A stretch of 64,000 nt of DNA from Monilinia fructicola (lineage: Eukaryota; Ascomycota; Leotiomycetes; Helotiales; Sclerotiniaceae), in contig VICG01000012.1 in NCBI GenBank assembly GCA_008692225.1, positions 2,046,001 through 2,110,000 of the forward strand, in the 5' to 3' direction. Positions 35,268 to 48,899 of this stretch are shown here, piece after piece. Under the pieces are notes generated by a model. That model saw only the letters and a program-made list of their open reading frames with translations. It did not search any database and had not been told where the DNA came from. Position numbers and translations under genes: made by a program. Every line of letters starts with the position of its first letter. Position 1 is the first letter of the stretch.

Positions 35268-36423
35268 ATGAAAGCTGAGAATATTACCTCCAATGAATTC
35301 GAAGCCATTGTCGCAATAGAGCGGACATGCTCTGGTATTTCCCTGCTGGGCTGTTCCTTCATAATCATCACATTCCTCACGACTACCGCTTTCCGCAAAC
35401 CTATTAATCGATTAGTATTCTACGCTTCTCTCGGTAACTTATTCACAAATTTCGGTACACTCATCTCTCGATCTGCACTTTCAAATCCAAATGGCCACTT
35501 GTGTCAATTCCAGGCCTTTCTTATTCAGATGTGAGTCTTCTGAAGGCATGGATGAGATGAAAACTCTAACGCGATTCACAGGTTCCTTCCCGCTGATGCG
35601 TACTGGACTTTGGCGATGGCTTGTAACGTGATGTTTACATTTTTCTTCCATTTCGACGTTGTGGAGCTTCGAAAACTGGAAAAATGGTACATACTCATTT
35701 GTTACGGTATTCCGTTCATCCCAGCTTTTGTCTTCTTCTTCGTGCATACTCGAAAAAAGGGTTATATGTATGGAAGTGCCATCTCGTGGTGCTGGATCGA
35801 TACAAAATGGAATTGGTGGAGGATTTGGAGTTTCTACGCACCAGCCTGGTATGTTGTGATTATCTTGATAGCGTTCGACCTAACCTTTGAATAGGCTCGC
35901 GATTGCAATCACGATCATGATCTATGTTGTGGCCGGCAAGAAAATCTATGACAAAAGACAGGAGCTTCGTAGAGCCAGCGAGCGCATCTCACCTGAAGCG
36001 CCACCAGTAGCCCGCAAGGAAAAGTCGTCTTCTCAAGCTGAAATACTCCCAACAACAAACGACACCCAAGAATCTCCCCCAACTGCTCCCGTAAGACCGG
36101 GACTTCCACCAGCTCAACATTCATATACCAGTACTCGCCACAAGAAGCAAGCCAATGCTGCTCTCTGGGCTTACGCAAAGGTCTCATTACTCTTCTTCCT
36201 TGCCATGATGATTACATGGATTCCATCAACCGCAAACCGTATCTATTCACTTTGTCACCCCGGCAGCGTCAATATTCCCCTGCAGTATATTTCTGTGGGC
36301 GTGTTACCGCTCCAGGGGTTTTGGAATGCGGCGATTTACATACTTACCAGTATGGATGCTTGTAAGATATTTTACAAGTCGTTGAAGACACCCGTGGTAC
36401 TCTTCAGAGGTCGCGATGTGTGA
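35268..36423 (+). CDS. cAMP-receptor-like G-protein-coupled receptor (three exons, 352 aa)
   Basis: Seven-transmembrane receptor of the fungal class related to slime-mould cAMP receptors (GPR-1/GprH type), expected at the plasma membrane to sense a nutrient or signal and act through a heterotrimeric G protein. Exons: 35268-35530, 35582-35848 and 35895-36423, with 51- and 46-bp introns (GTGAGT and GTATGT donors). The helices are clear: GISLLGCSFIIITFLTTTAF (1), a helix ending NLFTNFGTLI (2), AYWTLAMACNVMFTFFFHF (3), ILICYGIPFIPAFVFFFVH (4), a helix spanning the second junction (5), KVSLLFFLAMMITWIPST (6), and LPLQGFWNAAIYILTS (7). The Cys before helix 3 (HLCQ) and the WC in loop 2 (SWCWI) fit the conserved disulphide. 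A Ser/Pro-rich third cytoplasmic loop of about 70 residues lies between helices 5 and 6. The C-tail is short. Confidence 0.9.
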
Positions 36424-37757
36424 AGTGTTCTGGGAGACTTTGGGCTCGGCTGCTGGTAGGCACATGGCCGCGGGAGGAAATCCATGTGGAAATCAAAATT
36501 AGGCCCAAAAAATGAGTCAGAAGTACCAAAACCATTGAACTGATGTTCCCCGTTGTCTTGACGCTCTGGAAATTGACATGACGCATCTCACATGGCGTTC
36601 CATCGCCAATTTCATTCTCCTCTCCACTTGGGCACACCTCTCATCACTTCTCCCGATACTTTTCTCCTGTCTACTCTCTACTCGTACACCTACGTCGCCC
36701 ATTTACATCACTCATCGAATAATGACCTACCATTCTTTTCCCTCCCCGTCCTCCCCTCCAAAAAAAGAGATATGAGATACTAATTCACTATCCATCATTC
36801 CGAATAGATTCTGATGACGAAGAAAATACACAATTAGATTATACAAATTCATGGGTAAAATACTTTTATTGTAAGGATAAGATGATTACAAGAAAGCCAA
36901 ATGATTCCAAGGTTAATCTCGATGATGAATACTAACTAAGCTTTGAAGTAATTAAACAAGAAGATCACCAGTCCACGTGGAGTGGAGTGCTGCGAAAACT
37001 GTTGGACTGTGCCACGGTGCGAAAGCTGGAGATAATTAATATCTGGGTTTGGGGCTGAGATTCGATTGAGGGATGGTATACCTACCTAGGTAGGTAGATA
37101 GACTTATTATTATTGTTATTGTTAGCTGGATAATGTTACCTACTACTCGAGTATAAGTCATTCATTCGTTCATGCATTCGTTCATTCATCGTGCTTATTA
37201 TATCCAAGTCATTATTTATAGGTTGTGCATCCAAGTTACAATACATCGAGAGAAAGGAAAGAGATGGAATAGAATTTTTCCTCCTCCCCTCAAAAATCTA
37301 AAATTGGAGATTGGAGATTAATCAAGAATGATTATACAAATGTATATCATCAATCCGAAGATACAAATACCTAGCTACACCTAGGTAGGTGGAAATTGGA
37401 TGATATAGGGCTGTGGAAGTGGTGTCTTTTCGGGTCTGGGGTTTGTTCGCTTCGGGGAAAGGGGTGTTCAATGGATTTGTCATTGTACTCGAGTATGGTT
37501 GGGATGTATATTTATCTGTTTGTATTTCTATCTCATCGGGGGAATCTTTTCTATGTATTCGAATTTTTATCGTCTGTCTATAGAGGAGATGGAGAGGTCG
37601 TGTATACTGTTTGTTCATATCGCGTACACCTGGAGCACAGCTCGAGGTGGTATTTGTTTTGGGTGGTCCATTGTGCGCCGTGTCCGATTGGTATGTGATT
37701 TTCGCGGGATGAGATCTATTGGTTGTGGAAAAAGTGGTCGTGTTAAAACTACCTACC
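36424..37757. other. convergent 3' spacer
   Basis: Between the GPCR and the sterol reductase. It contains a CCTACCTAGGTAGGTAGG palindrome near 37080-37100 and TTATTATTATTG and TCATTCATTCGTTC simple stretches at 37107-37190. The overlapping frames at 37322-37855 have no domain content. Confidence 0.5.
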
Positions 37758-39496
37758 TTACTTTTTTCCAATCTCGATGCTTTTCCAAGCTGAGGCCCTT
37801 GCGGCTAGATACGTTTTACTTTGGATGGCCTTGTAAATTCCATGGAATCCACTGATGGGCCACGCTTTCAGGAATTTCTCGGAAAGACTCAAGGGTTTCG
37901 CTACCTCGGTTTTGGGCGCTGCCTTGACCTTTTCATAAACGCTTGGTAAACCCGTCGCTCGATACTTCTTTCGGAGTTCGTCGTACCATTTCCGATCATA
38001 CATTTCCCAAAATTGTTCTTCGTTGTAGTAGGTTTGCGCGTATAGCCATTTCATACCGCCTAACTCTTTGAGTTTCTTCTCAAGACTTATATTGGCTCTC
38101 ACGAGATCTTTCTCTTTGCCATAGCCCCAAAGTCCGATGTTCATCAGGGGCTTGAGGGTTTGACCGTCGGCTTCGTAGGAGGCGGAATAAGGATGCATGG
38201 TTGGTGTGGCGCTTTGTTTCAAGGGGCAGAGCCATAAGGGGTAGATGCCAAAATACTCGTCAGTGTAGTCTACGAATTCCGTAGCGGTGGAGTAAGGCAG
38301 GGCTAGATCCTGAACGATGTACCCAGGTGGCATGCCGGCGGTATGAAGTGCGGTGTACAACATCCGTGTATGCAAAAAGTCATCGAGGAACCATCGAGTG
38401 AATTTGTTGAATGGGAAGGAAAAGTATTTGAAGGCTGAAGCACCGACCCAGAATGCCCCACGGTCATACCGGAAGAGGTATTCTGCAAGGGGTATCGCGA
38501 ATCTTGGAGGGATTTTGCTGTCGCTACCTTTGTCGAGACTGGACTCTACATGCATATAGAACCACGGGTCGGAAGCACTGCTAAATCTTTGTACTGGAGT
38601 ATTTTCCGTTGGTGTATCTGTCAAACGACCAGTAATGATAGCACCTTTCTTTTTAGAAAACATAATGCCGTCCACATAATCAATACTTGGATCTGCCGTC
38701 ATCTCTTCAATCTTCTTGATCGCATCTGGCATATCAGATACCGGATGATAAGTCGTCTCGACATATTTCCTCGCCTTTTGTAACTGCAATTCAACCAATG
38801 TAGCAACTCCCATACTTCCAACCGCTCCAGCAGCACCATGAAATAAATCAGGCTTTTTCAGTTTTCGAACATTGAATCACCTGCCCATCTGCCAAGATCA
38901 TCTCAACCCGGTTAATCGTCTCATTGAAAAATCCGTGTCGAAAGGAACTGCTTTCCCCAGATGTTCCCGCATACCCCCTCCAGCAGTAATACCAGGAAAT
39001 TCCATCACAACCGGCGGTACAAGTCCATATCTCAACGTTTCCTCCACCAATCTATCCATTGGCACATTAGGTTCGACCCATGCTGTCTGCGTTGCAGTAT
39101 TGACTTCCAGTACATGCGACAGTCCAGCAATATTGATTATATTTTTTCCTTTTGCATTATTTCGTGTACTATTGTAGAACCATGATTAATTCGAAACTTC
39201 TCTCTCCGTTCGTAGAATTGTCGAACATCGGAAGATATTTGAGCGACGGCTTGATTGTGACGAGTGAGGGCTGGAGAAGTATTGGTTGAAGTCGAGAAGT
39301 GTCGCAGATTTATTCTCGAACGATGTTGCAGCGTCTCTGTCTCTTTGACCTTACGGGAATGTCTCAAAGATTTTGGTGGGGTTGTCGTCGATAATGATCG
39401 AATCACAACATTCTTTTCAACGGAGGATGTGGAATTCTTTATCAATGACCTCAATGGCGCATTAGGATGAACTCCTCCTCGCCGTGTTGAGATCAT
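37758..39496 (-). CDS. FAD-dependent delta(24)-sterol reductase-like oxidoreductase (DHCR24/DWARF1 family), three frame breaks
   Basis: A PCMH-type FAD flavoprotein related to 24-dehydrocholesterol reductase, which reduces a sterol side-chain double bond in a membrane-associated location. No intron is needed. Starting at ATG 39496, a 70-residue Ser/Thr/Arg-rich extension precedes the FAD domain (VRQFYERREKFRINHGST). The conserved sequence then moves through three frames: one base is missing near 39172, one near 38973 (in GGAGGGGGTATG), and one A is extra in the run at 38854-38858. Following the shifts gives NIAGLSHVLEVN, PPVVMEFPGITAGGG, SSSFRHGFFNETINR and LFHGAAGAVGSMGVATLVEL. From 38813 to the stop at 37758 the frame is open, with PWFYMHVESSL and NIGLWGYG. 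Total length about 579 residues. Three indels within 320 bp suggest a poor consensus here, though a pseudogene is possible. Confidence 0.8.
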
Positions 39497-39666
39497 GGCT
39501 TTCCAATTGGTGTGGCTGATGTTACACAATCTTAATATATTTCATCTTACTCATTATTTTTTTCATTTTTTGATGATCATTGAGCGATATCGCAAGGCTG
39601 ACTAGGAGTTAATTACGCATAGGCATTTAGTGGAGAAGGATCTAGAAGCTATAGCTAATTTATAAT

Positions 39667-40640
<974 letters not shown>

Positions 40641-40897
40641 ACTAGTCGACAATCTATGGGCCATCCCTCGATCTATACCCCGTATAGTACGGACTGCATG
40701 TAGTCTGTAGTAGCAGACTAGAACGAACTTAACTACTTACTTACACTTGTAAGGATGACACAGTACTTGGTGCTCTGTAATCAGAACATACTTTCCGCTC
40801 TATCCTTGCTGGACTTTTTAAATATCAAAATCTTCTCAAGCATCAAGGTCATGAACATGACATTGAAATCAACATCAACATCAACATTGTCCACGAA

Positions 40898-42726
40898 ATG
40901 AGTGCTGTCACTCAACCTGAGCCTGCAGATGAAAAACTGACAAGACCAGTGTCTGCTAACGCTCAACAAGCCCCAGTTCGACAATCTTTCGATCAAGATA
41001 AAGATATAGCTATAGCAATAGTTGGGGAACGTCGTCATGAAATTGACCCCGCCATCGAAGCGCGAGTCGTTCGAAAGATAGACTGGTTCTTGGTTCCGGC
41101 TATGTTCATTGGATATGGACTTGTGTATTATGATAAAGTACATATACATATGTTTTCCCATGGCAAGTCTTAATTGCTAATGATCTCAGGCAATTCTAGG
41201 GTCTGCGGTCCTTTTTGGAATGACCACCGATCTCTCCCTATCAATCACCAATGCAAATGTAACACCACATACCACCGACACATCTCGTCTTAGTTGGGCA
41301 ACATCACTTTTTTATTTCGGCATGCTAGCAGGTTTATATCCTATGGCATTTATATTGCAAAGATTCAACATGGGAAGAATACTAGGAAGTGTGGTATGCT
41401 TGTGGGCATTGATTTGTATGTGCACAGCGGCCGTAAGCAATTGGCAAGGTCTATATGCACAGCGATTCTTCCTCGGTTTTGTCGAAAGCATCATCCCAAC
41501 TGGTTTTATGTGTATAATCAGTTCCTTTTATACACAATCCGAACAATCTCTGAGACAAAGTTGGTGGTTTTCCTCAACTGGTGCTTTTACAATTATCGGC
41601 GGAGCACTGAATTATGGATTTGGTCAAATTGAAGGTGGAGATCTTAAAAGATGGCAGTATATCTATTTGCTCGCTGGTTCACTGACCTTCATATTTGGGA
41701 TTTTTTGTTTCTTTGTACCTGATTCTCCGGTTTCGGCTTGGTTCCTCACGATGGATGAACGTATCGTTGCCACAGAGCGTCTCCGATATGGTCAGACTGG
41801 TATTCGTTGCACCAAATTTAAATGGTATCAGATCAAGGAATCATTACTCGACATAAAAGTATGGTTGGTGGCTATCATGATGGCTGCAGCTTATACGGTC
41901 AATGGAGCGGTTAGTGGTTTTGGCCCTCTTATCGTGTCGACGTTTGGATACTCAACCTTGGATTCCATTTTGTTCCAATTTCCCCTAGGCGCAATATGTT
42001 TGATCTTCATAATCCTTACCGGCTATCTGTCATCCCATATTCCGAATATCCGCATTCTACTCCTCATTCTTTGTTGCCTTCCAGTTATCGCAGGATGCAC
42101 AATGATATGGAAAAGTTCCTGGCATCATCATGCAGCAACTCCAGTAGTAGGATACACCATAGTAGGATTCTTTGGTCCAGTGGTGAGCTTGATAATCACG
42201 ATTGGCATGACCAATGTTGCAGGACAAACGAAGAAAAGTTTTATGGCAGCGACTATCTTTGTGGCATATTGTGTAGGTAATATTGTTGGACCTCAATTAA
42301 TCATATCACAAACAAAGTCGAGACATTATCCAGAGCTCTGGTTAGGATTAATAATTTGGTAGGTCTGGAATCAGATGGCCCAAGATATACGTACCAATGT
42401 ACTAATGCGGGGTCACGGGTAGTTATTGCATTACGATTGTGGCTGCGGTCGTGTTACATATTGTGTTGGCTAAGGAGAATCGAAAAAGAGCCTTGATGGA
42501 GTAAGTTCACACCACATTTGCCAACATCATGGACTTTCATGGTTGTTGCATTCTATCAATGGGTCGTTTTGAGAATGACTACCGCATCTCATGCTGTACT
42601 CACCTGCCAGTTTGTGACAAATCATGCTGACTGAACACCTGCAGGTTAAATGAAGTGAATAGAGATAAGATGGCTTTTCAAGATTTAACTGACAGGCAAA
42701 ATCCATATTTTCGTTATATGGTTTAG
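40898..42726 (+). CDS. MFS transporter, anion:cation symporter (Dal5/allantoate permease) family (four exons, 522 aa)
   Basis: Plasma-membrane proton symporter for a small organic anion (allantoate, nicotinate, pantothenate, biotin or similar; substrate not predictable). Exons: 40898-41137, 41190-42358, 42423-42500 and 42645-42726; all junctions keep frame and total 523 codons including stop. The N-terminal 60 residues are cytosolic. Family features: KIDWFLVPAMFIGYGLVYYDK in helix 1 (ends at the first junction), LYPMAFILQRFNMGRILGS (loop 2-3 with the R...G motif), RFFLGFVESIIPTGFMCIIS (helix 4), SWWFSSTGAFTIIGGALNYG, and FVAYCVGNIVGPQLI (helix 10). The C-terminus ends in the ACS-type NRDKMAFQDLTDRQNPYFRY motif. 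The short terminal exons are recoverable only by splicing. It neighbours the AKR gene in the same orientation. Confidence 0.92.
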
Positions 42727-42957
42727 CTTTAGATGCAGGAAGAAAGGCTTCGGTAGATGCTTGCTTACATCATCTTTGCACTATTTTTCGAGTCACATAC
42801 TGCTTTCGGTAAATCGGCTAACTTCCTTTCATCGGTCGAAATATTAGCCCATCAAAAGATGCGTATTTCCGGCTGTTGAGTGTAAACTCCGTTATCGCCA
42901 GATGGGAGACGCAACATTTGAAGTATCAAATGGGTCTATGCTGCTGATTGGAAAATG

Positions 42958-42964
42958 TATAAAG
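42958..42964 (+). promoter_or_regulatory. probable TATA box of the aldo-keto reductase gene
   Basis: TATAAAG lies about 160 bp before the start codon at 43126, in the 400-bp gap after the transporter. The leader between them is CA/CT-rich, as in many fungal genes. Confidence 0.4.
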
Positions 42965-43125
42965 AGTCAATTGAGCTACTGTCTGAATTCACTACCTTCT
43001 CATCATCACATATCTGACCATTACAAAGCAACTACTTCACCCGTTTTACAAATACCTTGGTAGGACTTAGATATACCAAAGCAAGACTTTCTTTCTTCAA
43101 GTTATCCACCAGAGCTACCTCCAAC

Positions 43126-44274
43126 ATGGCAACAAGAACAGAATCGAAGTCTAAGATTCCTATTGTTCTCGGAGCCATGACATTCGGAAAGCCCGGTAAG
43201 TCAATCCCCTCAATCAAATGCAATAATTTCAATTTAACATGTTAAAGGAGTCATACAAACCCGAGTTCACGATATAAAGGATGTCTCCTCCATGATTTCT
43301 CTCTATCAATCCCATGGTGGAAATGAAATTGATACCGCCCGCGTATATGGCGGGGGATCTTCCGAAGAATATCTCGGACAGCTCGAGCCTTCATATACCG
43401 ATCGTGGTATTATTATGGCCACCAAGCTCTATCCTAACAATCCAATCTATCCTAATAACATGGATGGAGGCAACATCACTCATAGAGCTGATGATGTCAG
43501 ATTGCATTTAGATAGGAGCCTGAGGGCTTTGGGCGTTGACAAGGTCGACCTTTTTTATTTACATGCTCCGGATAGAAATGTGCCCTTTGAAGAGACATTT
43601 GGAATGTGCGATGTGCTGCACAAGGAAGGAAAATTCAACAGGTTGGGTGTGAGCAATTTCATGGCTTGGGAGGTTGCACAAGTTCAAGAGATTTGCATAA
43701 AAAATAATGTAAGTTCCCTTCACACCAGTAACCTCCAGCTTAGCTAGATGAAAAATCTAACACTATATCCAAGTGGATCCGTCCAACAGTCTACCAAGGC
43801 GTCTACAACGCTATTCAACGCTCCATTGAGCCCGAGCTCATCCCCTGTCTTCACCACTACAACATGTCTCTCTACGCCTTTAACCCTATCGCTGGTGGCT
43901 ACTTAACCTCGCGCTACCATCGCGATCAAGGAGAAGTCGAAGCCTCCTCACGTTTCGACGAGTCCAACATCCAAGGACAAGCATATCGCAAAAGATACTG
44001 GAACGACACCATGTTTGACGCATTAGATATCATTCGAGAAGCGGCAAAGAAAGAGGGGCTAACGGAGAGTGAATGTGCGTTGAGGTGGATGGTCCATCAT
44101 AGTTTCTTGGAGGTGGAGAGGGGTGATAAAATTATCATTGGGGCAAGCACCGAGGCACATTTGAGGGAAAATTTGGAGGATTTGGAAAAGGGTCCGTTGT
44201 CTGAGGAGGTAGTGCAGGCATTGGATAGGGCATGGGCTAAGACAAAGGCAGTGGTTACGGGGTATTGGCATTGA
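43126..44274 (+). CDS. aldo-keto reductase, AKR7 (aflatoxin-aldehyde reductase)-like (three exons, 343 aa)
   Basis: Cytosolic NADPH-dependent aldehyde/ketone reductase of the (beta/alpha)8 fold. Exons: 43126-43195, 43248-43708 and 43774-44274; introns are 52 and 65 bp, and 344 codons including stop join in frame. The catalytic tetrad is present: Asp and Tyr in EIDTARVYGGG, Lys in MATKLYP, His in FYLHAPDR. AKR7 traits include the N-terminal PIVLGAMTFGKPG, RLGVSNFMAWEVAQV, RPTVYQGVYNAIQR, and YAFNPIAGGYLTSRY. The cofactor-phosphate site appears as IIIGASTEAHLRENL near the C-terminus. The exon 2/3 junction removes an in-frame stop. Such enzymes detoxify reactive aldehydes. Confidence 0.93.
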
Positions 44275-45402
44275 GTTACTGGAACAGAGGGCTATTTGCG
44301 GTAAAGAACCTGGATGCAAAGTGATCCAAACTTGGGGAAATCTATAGGATTCTTCAGGTCTTGGATATCGGCAAATTCTTGCAATACAGTGCATTTCCCC
44401 AAGAGATCATGTAACGTGACGGAACTCTGCACATCAATATATAGTACAAGGGTACCACACCCTTGCATTTCAACCCATTCCATCATGCAGACGCAGCTCT
44501 ATACCCCTCAATCCTCCTTGGAAAAGCCTTCGCACCAAAATCGCAGATAATAACTGCCACTCGTTCCATGTACGGCAAAACTTCAAGTTCCCATGATACA
44601 CCCAGGTCTTCTATCCCTCATCCCTCATCCCTCATCCCCCATCCCTCATCCCTCATCCCTGTATACATTACCCCATATCCCAATCGTAAAATATACCCGC
44701 GACCTTTTACTCGTTAATTATCCCGAATCTTCTTTGCGCAAATTCATTCATTCATGCACTCATTGTTGGAACGAACAGTATATAAGCCACAAATATCAAT
44801 AATTGTTTTTTTGGCTTTTTACTCTTTTGGTTTTTTCATATGGACGGTTCATCAATTGATCGATCCATCGATTAATTGGTTAATGAATGAATCAATCAAT
44901 CAATTGATTAATTATTCGGCGTGGATTTGAGGGAGGTGTTGGGAATGGCTTGGGAGATTTGCGATGGAAAGACGGGGTGCGTTTGTATGTTGGTGAGGAT
45001 GTGGGATATGGAAATAATATCGTTCAGGATTGCTTGGTGGAGAAGAGGGCAGTGAGGGAAGGGTACTTACTTACTGTAATGGGTTCTTTCTTCGACCATT
45101 GATGGGAGGTTTGGAATGGGGTTCGGTTTAAACACTTTGGGGGATTATTGATCAAGTCGTCGGAAACGAAGATAGGGGTCCAAGGCACGCGGAATGGGGT
45201 CGGGCAATCGTGAGTTGAAGGGGGGTCATGCTATTCTTATATCATAGATTAGATCGATGTGTGCTTGCTTGACTATCTATTTTTTGAACCTCCATTCCAA
45301 TATCTATCTACAAAAACTCCACTCATTATATACAACACGAAACTCCACCCGAGATGATCATTACGACGTCGTTGCACCCCCCTCACTCTCCTCGCATCTT
45401 CA
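44275..45402. other. convergent 3' spacer
   Basis: Between the AKR gene and the CSC1-type gene. Contains the ATCCCTC array listed separately and an AT-rich patch with nested ATCGATC/CAATCAATCAATTGATTAATT palindromic sequence at 44860-44915. Frames at 44314-44802 derive from simple sequence. Confidence 0.5.
44613..44660. repeat. (ATCCCTC)n heptanucleotide microsatellite, about 7 copies
   Basis: Seven units of ATCCCTC, the fourth altered to ATCCCCC and the last lacking its final base. It lies in the 3' spacer of the AKR gene. Confidence 0.85.
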
Positions 45403-48400
45403 TCAAAACTTCGTCTCCTTAATCCAAATGCAATTTTCCGCCTGCAAATCCCTCACCACGACCCGACCCTCCTTCGTCAACTCCACCCCCTCATCGCTAC
45501 ACTCCACCCCCGCAATCTTCCGCGTATGTTCGCATTCCTGCCGACTAACACCCGCATCATCCTTTGGAATCCACAATTTGGGATCGCGTCCCCGCGCTAC
45601 ACAGGGCGGGAAATATGCATCCTCGTGCTGTTTTTGCGTGTACTGGAATCCGTCTTCCATGGGCGGTAGAGGAGCGGCGAGAGTGCGTAGGATGTGGTAG
45701 TCCGAGAAGATTTCGGGGTGGAGAAATTTGATGAGGAAGTTGGGGGGGTGGTTGGGGGAGTAGACGGGGGAGATGAGGGGTCTGATGTAAATGAGGTATG
45801 GGGAGAGCTTTTGGAGATGCGGTTTGAGTTTTGACTGGAGGGCGGTGCGGAGAAAGGTGAAGGTTAGTTTGGAGAGGTGGGGGAGTCCTTCGATTTGGGA
45901 GGGGTGGGCGGCTCGGGTTTGGGGGTTGAGTTCGTGTTCTTCTTCTTGGTCGGAATCTTTGGTGGAGGAGTTGGAGGAATCGTTTTCGGCTTCGTTTTCT
46001 TCTTCGATGGTGGGGTGGGAATTGGGATTTATTGATATCCGATGGCTTATATATGTTGATACTGCGGGTTGGGATTGAGACGGAGGCGGAGTTTGCATTG
46101 GGAAAAATGAATCGCCATTTTCATCCGTGGACGTTCCATCATTCCCTGATGGCATCCCTGGTGTTTTGAGATCGGAGTTAAATGCCAATCCGCGATACAA
46201 TTCTTCGACGGCGAGAGTTCGAGGAAGATTCCAGAGAAGTGGCCCCAGTGCTTCGTTTAGACTTACATGAATTAGTGCGGTGAAGATTGTTAATCCAAAC
46301 ATAATCACCAAGGGTCCAAACGCGCTTCGTAATCCGAATAGTCCGATGAGACAAATCTCTGCGAGATATACGCCTGTGAGCAGTTGCTTGAGCGCGTGGG
46401 GGTATAAGAGTCCTCTTGTTGATATTTCAGACGAATAGGTGTAGAGCAGGTTATACTTCGATACAATGTAGATGAGATATAGCCCAATGAGCGCAAATAC
46501 GATGGTCAATGGGCTGATCAGAGAATATGTGATTGCTATCACGCCCATATTCGTAAATACGGGATAGACAGCTCCCCAGTGCACAACCCTGATTCTGTGC
46601 CACTTGTTTATCATCAGTCTAGGATTTTGCTCATTCTGGAACATTAAGTGACGGATAAGAGCAGGGAGTTGCAATAATCTGGTGGCTGACATGGCTAGGC
46701 CTTGAAGGATAAAGTATGAGACGTAAAAGTTTGACGATTTGGGGAGATTCTGCGAAAGAAGTGATCGTACTGACGTGGGATTTTCGAGTATCTTTTCAAA
46801 CGCTGCTGAAGCGGCAGAGGTAATGGTCGTTACGAGAAATACTTGTACAACTTGGAATACAAAGTAGGCAGATTGTGTATAGAGTTCAATCATGGAATAA
46901 GATGGTATACCGGCTTGACGAGCACAGCCACGTAGAATAACTGGAACTAGCGCCATGAGAAACGTCAATGCCAGGGCCGGTAGCAAGCCAGTAATGAGAC
47001 CAAGAATTGGAGATGGGAGTTTGTTGATCCAATGAAGGAAAGGAACCTTTGTGGTTAAGAAATTGATGTTGGATACTATTCCGATCAATGCGCAAGGAAC
47101 GGACCAAAATATAACCATGCACGCCACAAAACCTTGGATTGCAAAGCCACGCATGATACGTTCCCACCATTTCATTCGAAGCGATTCCCACACGATTTCA
47201 TGTGGACGAATACCATTGATGTGTGGTGTCATGTGAAATGCGCGATGGTGAGATAGTGTCTGGTACGCGGACTGAGCGCTAACTTGTGTATCAAATTCAA
47301 TGAATGCAGCGGGTAATGGCTTGACTTTTCCTTGTCGATGATTTCTTCTCAGTTTGCTAATTTGAGGTGCAAGTTCCTTCAGTCGATTCCGTGTCCATTT
47401 GATAGTATCGACGCTTCTTCCATAGTTCGATAGTGGTCGATGGGTAGGTCTCCAGCTATGAGGTATCCATTGTGAAGCAATTGATCCACTCACTCCAGGA
47501 GGAGGCCCGGACATTCCATAACCGTTGTCTCCCCACTTTAGGGCTGGAATGGTGGGACGTTCCTCGGAAGTTGCCTGGGAGTCCGTTTGCGACATTGCTA
47601 TTTCCTTGATAGTTGTTTCCTCCTCCTGCCCATCAATGGGAATCGAATTTGATCCTATCAGTGTGTCGCTAGGTGACATGGGGACTTCCGAGATCTCAAT
47701 ATCCCTAGGCGCTGCATCGGCCGAGCTCCTAATCAAACTTGGCCTCCGGGTATCAGTACTCGTAGATCCTTGCTTCGTCTCTTGTACCGAGTTCATGCCA
47801 ATACCCGATTCCAGATCAGGATGACCGTGTTTAAGTGCTCTATTTCTCTCCTTATTCGCAATCTTGATTAATGTAGTCTCTGCTCTTTCAAGCCGATAAG
47901 CCGTTTGGTTTCTTTCATCCACCAAGTCTTGTAGCTCTCCAGTTTCCCTCGGTATCCAAATATGCTTTACTGCATCGCCAAAAATCTTCCTTAGTTTCGC
48001 TTCATCTAGATTCTGTTGAGGGACACATGTGAATAAGACAGTCCTCGATGATAATCGCTTGGCGTAATAAGGATGTAGTAGATATGCTTGACGGAGGTTG
48101 ATGTAGTATACGCACTCTCGTGAAACAGTATAAAGTATAAAACCTAATGAATTGTTAATAAAATCATCACACTGAGGAGACGATGCCTACCAAAATATAG
48201 CCATGCCAAGAAGGCATGCACATAGTAAATTTTCGGATTATCAACATTTCCAAATGACAATTGATCAAGCTGTTCATTCCCTGCGCCTCCACGTACATGT
48301 AAAGGTATCAAAATTGGAAACACGAGACCACTTCCTACAAGACATATTACACACATAATCTTGAGGAATCTGAGAAATAGATATCCATCGAGCGAAGATT

Positions 48401-48899
48401 GATTCAGTACCGCTTCATCCGGGGTATTGAAGAAAGGTTTGACCCAATTGAACCATCCTGATGGCAATTCTGCACTTCGTTCGCTATTCTATATCGTTAG
48501 TTGGAGGTATTTCGATCCGGGAAATTAAACATACTGAGGTTCTAGACTACTCAAGAATGTTCTTGGCGAATATACCCTCGGGTACTTCCTTCGCAGCACC
48601 AAGAATAAGATGGTACAGACTGCAGCGAACACGCCCACAGGAATCAAAGTGGAGAAGAGTGCTGAGAATGACGAGGAATTGGACCCTGCTGCCGCAGCTG
48701 TCAAGGTCGAACTCGTGGAATTGTCTCTCGAAGAACCAACTCTTGGATCAGAACTCTGATTCTAAAAATCCGAAAATCGATCGAAATGTCAGCAAATTAG
48801 GCTTTCTAGCAAGAAAAAAAGAAAAATTCGGCAAAACCATACCAATTCTCTCCTGAACTCCAGCCTCAACCCTTCACTAATGACACTCAAAATCGCCAT
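45403..48899 (-). CDS. CSC1/DUF221-type osmosensitive cation channel (four exons, 1105 aa)
   Basis: Integral membrane protein of the TMEM63/OSCA/CSC1 family, a stretch- or osmolarity-gated, calcium-permeable channel. Exons: 48899-48843, 48761-48535, 48483-48191 and 48143-45403, joining to 1,106 codons including stop. Parts in order: an N-terminal Ser/Asn-rich lumenal segment; TM0 (IPVGVFAAVCTILFLVLRRK); the conserved ERSAELPSGWFNWVKPFF; the second helix (FLKIMCVICLVGSGLVFPIL); the cytosolic RRM-like region with RTVLFTCVPQQNLDEAKLRK; the 7-TM core from about 47150 down to 46250 (for example IMRGFAIQGFVACMVIFWSV); and the fungal PHM7-type C-terminal extension (HPEIFSDYHILRTLAAPLPP, then KLWIPKDDAG). 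An acidic low-complexity linker (ENEAENDSSNSS) precedes that extension. At the second junction, the acceptor at 48484, not the one 6 bases earlier, avoids a stop. No frame break in 3.3 kb. Confidence 0.93.
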
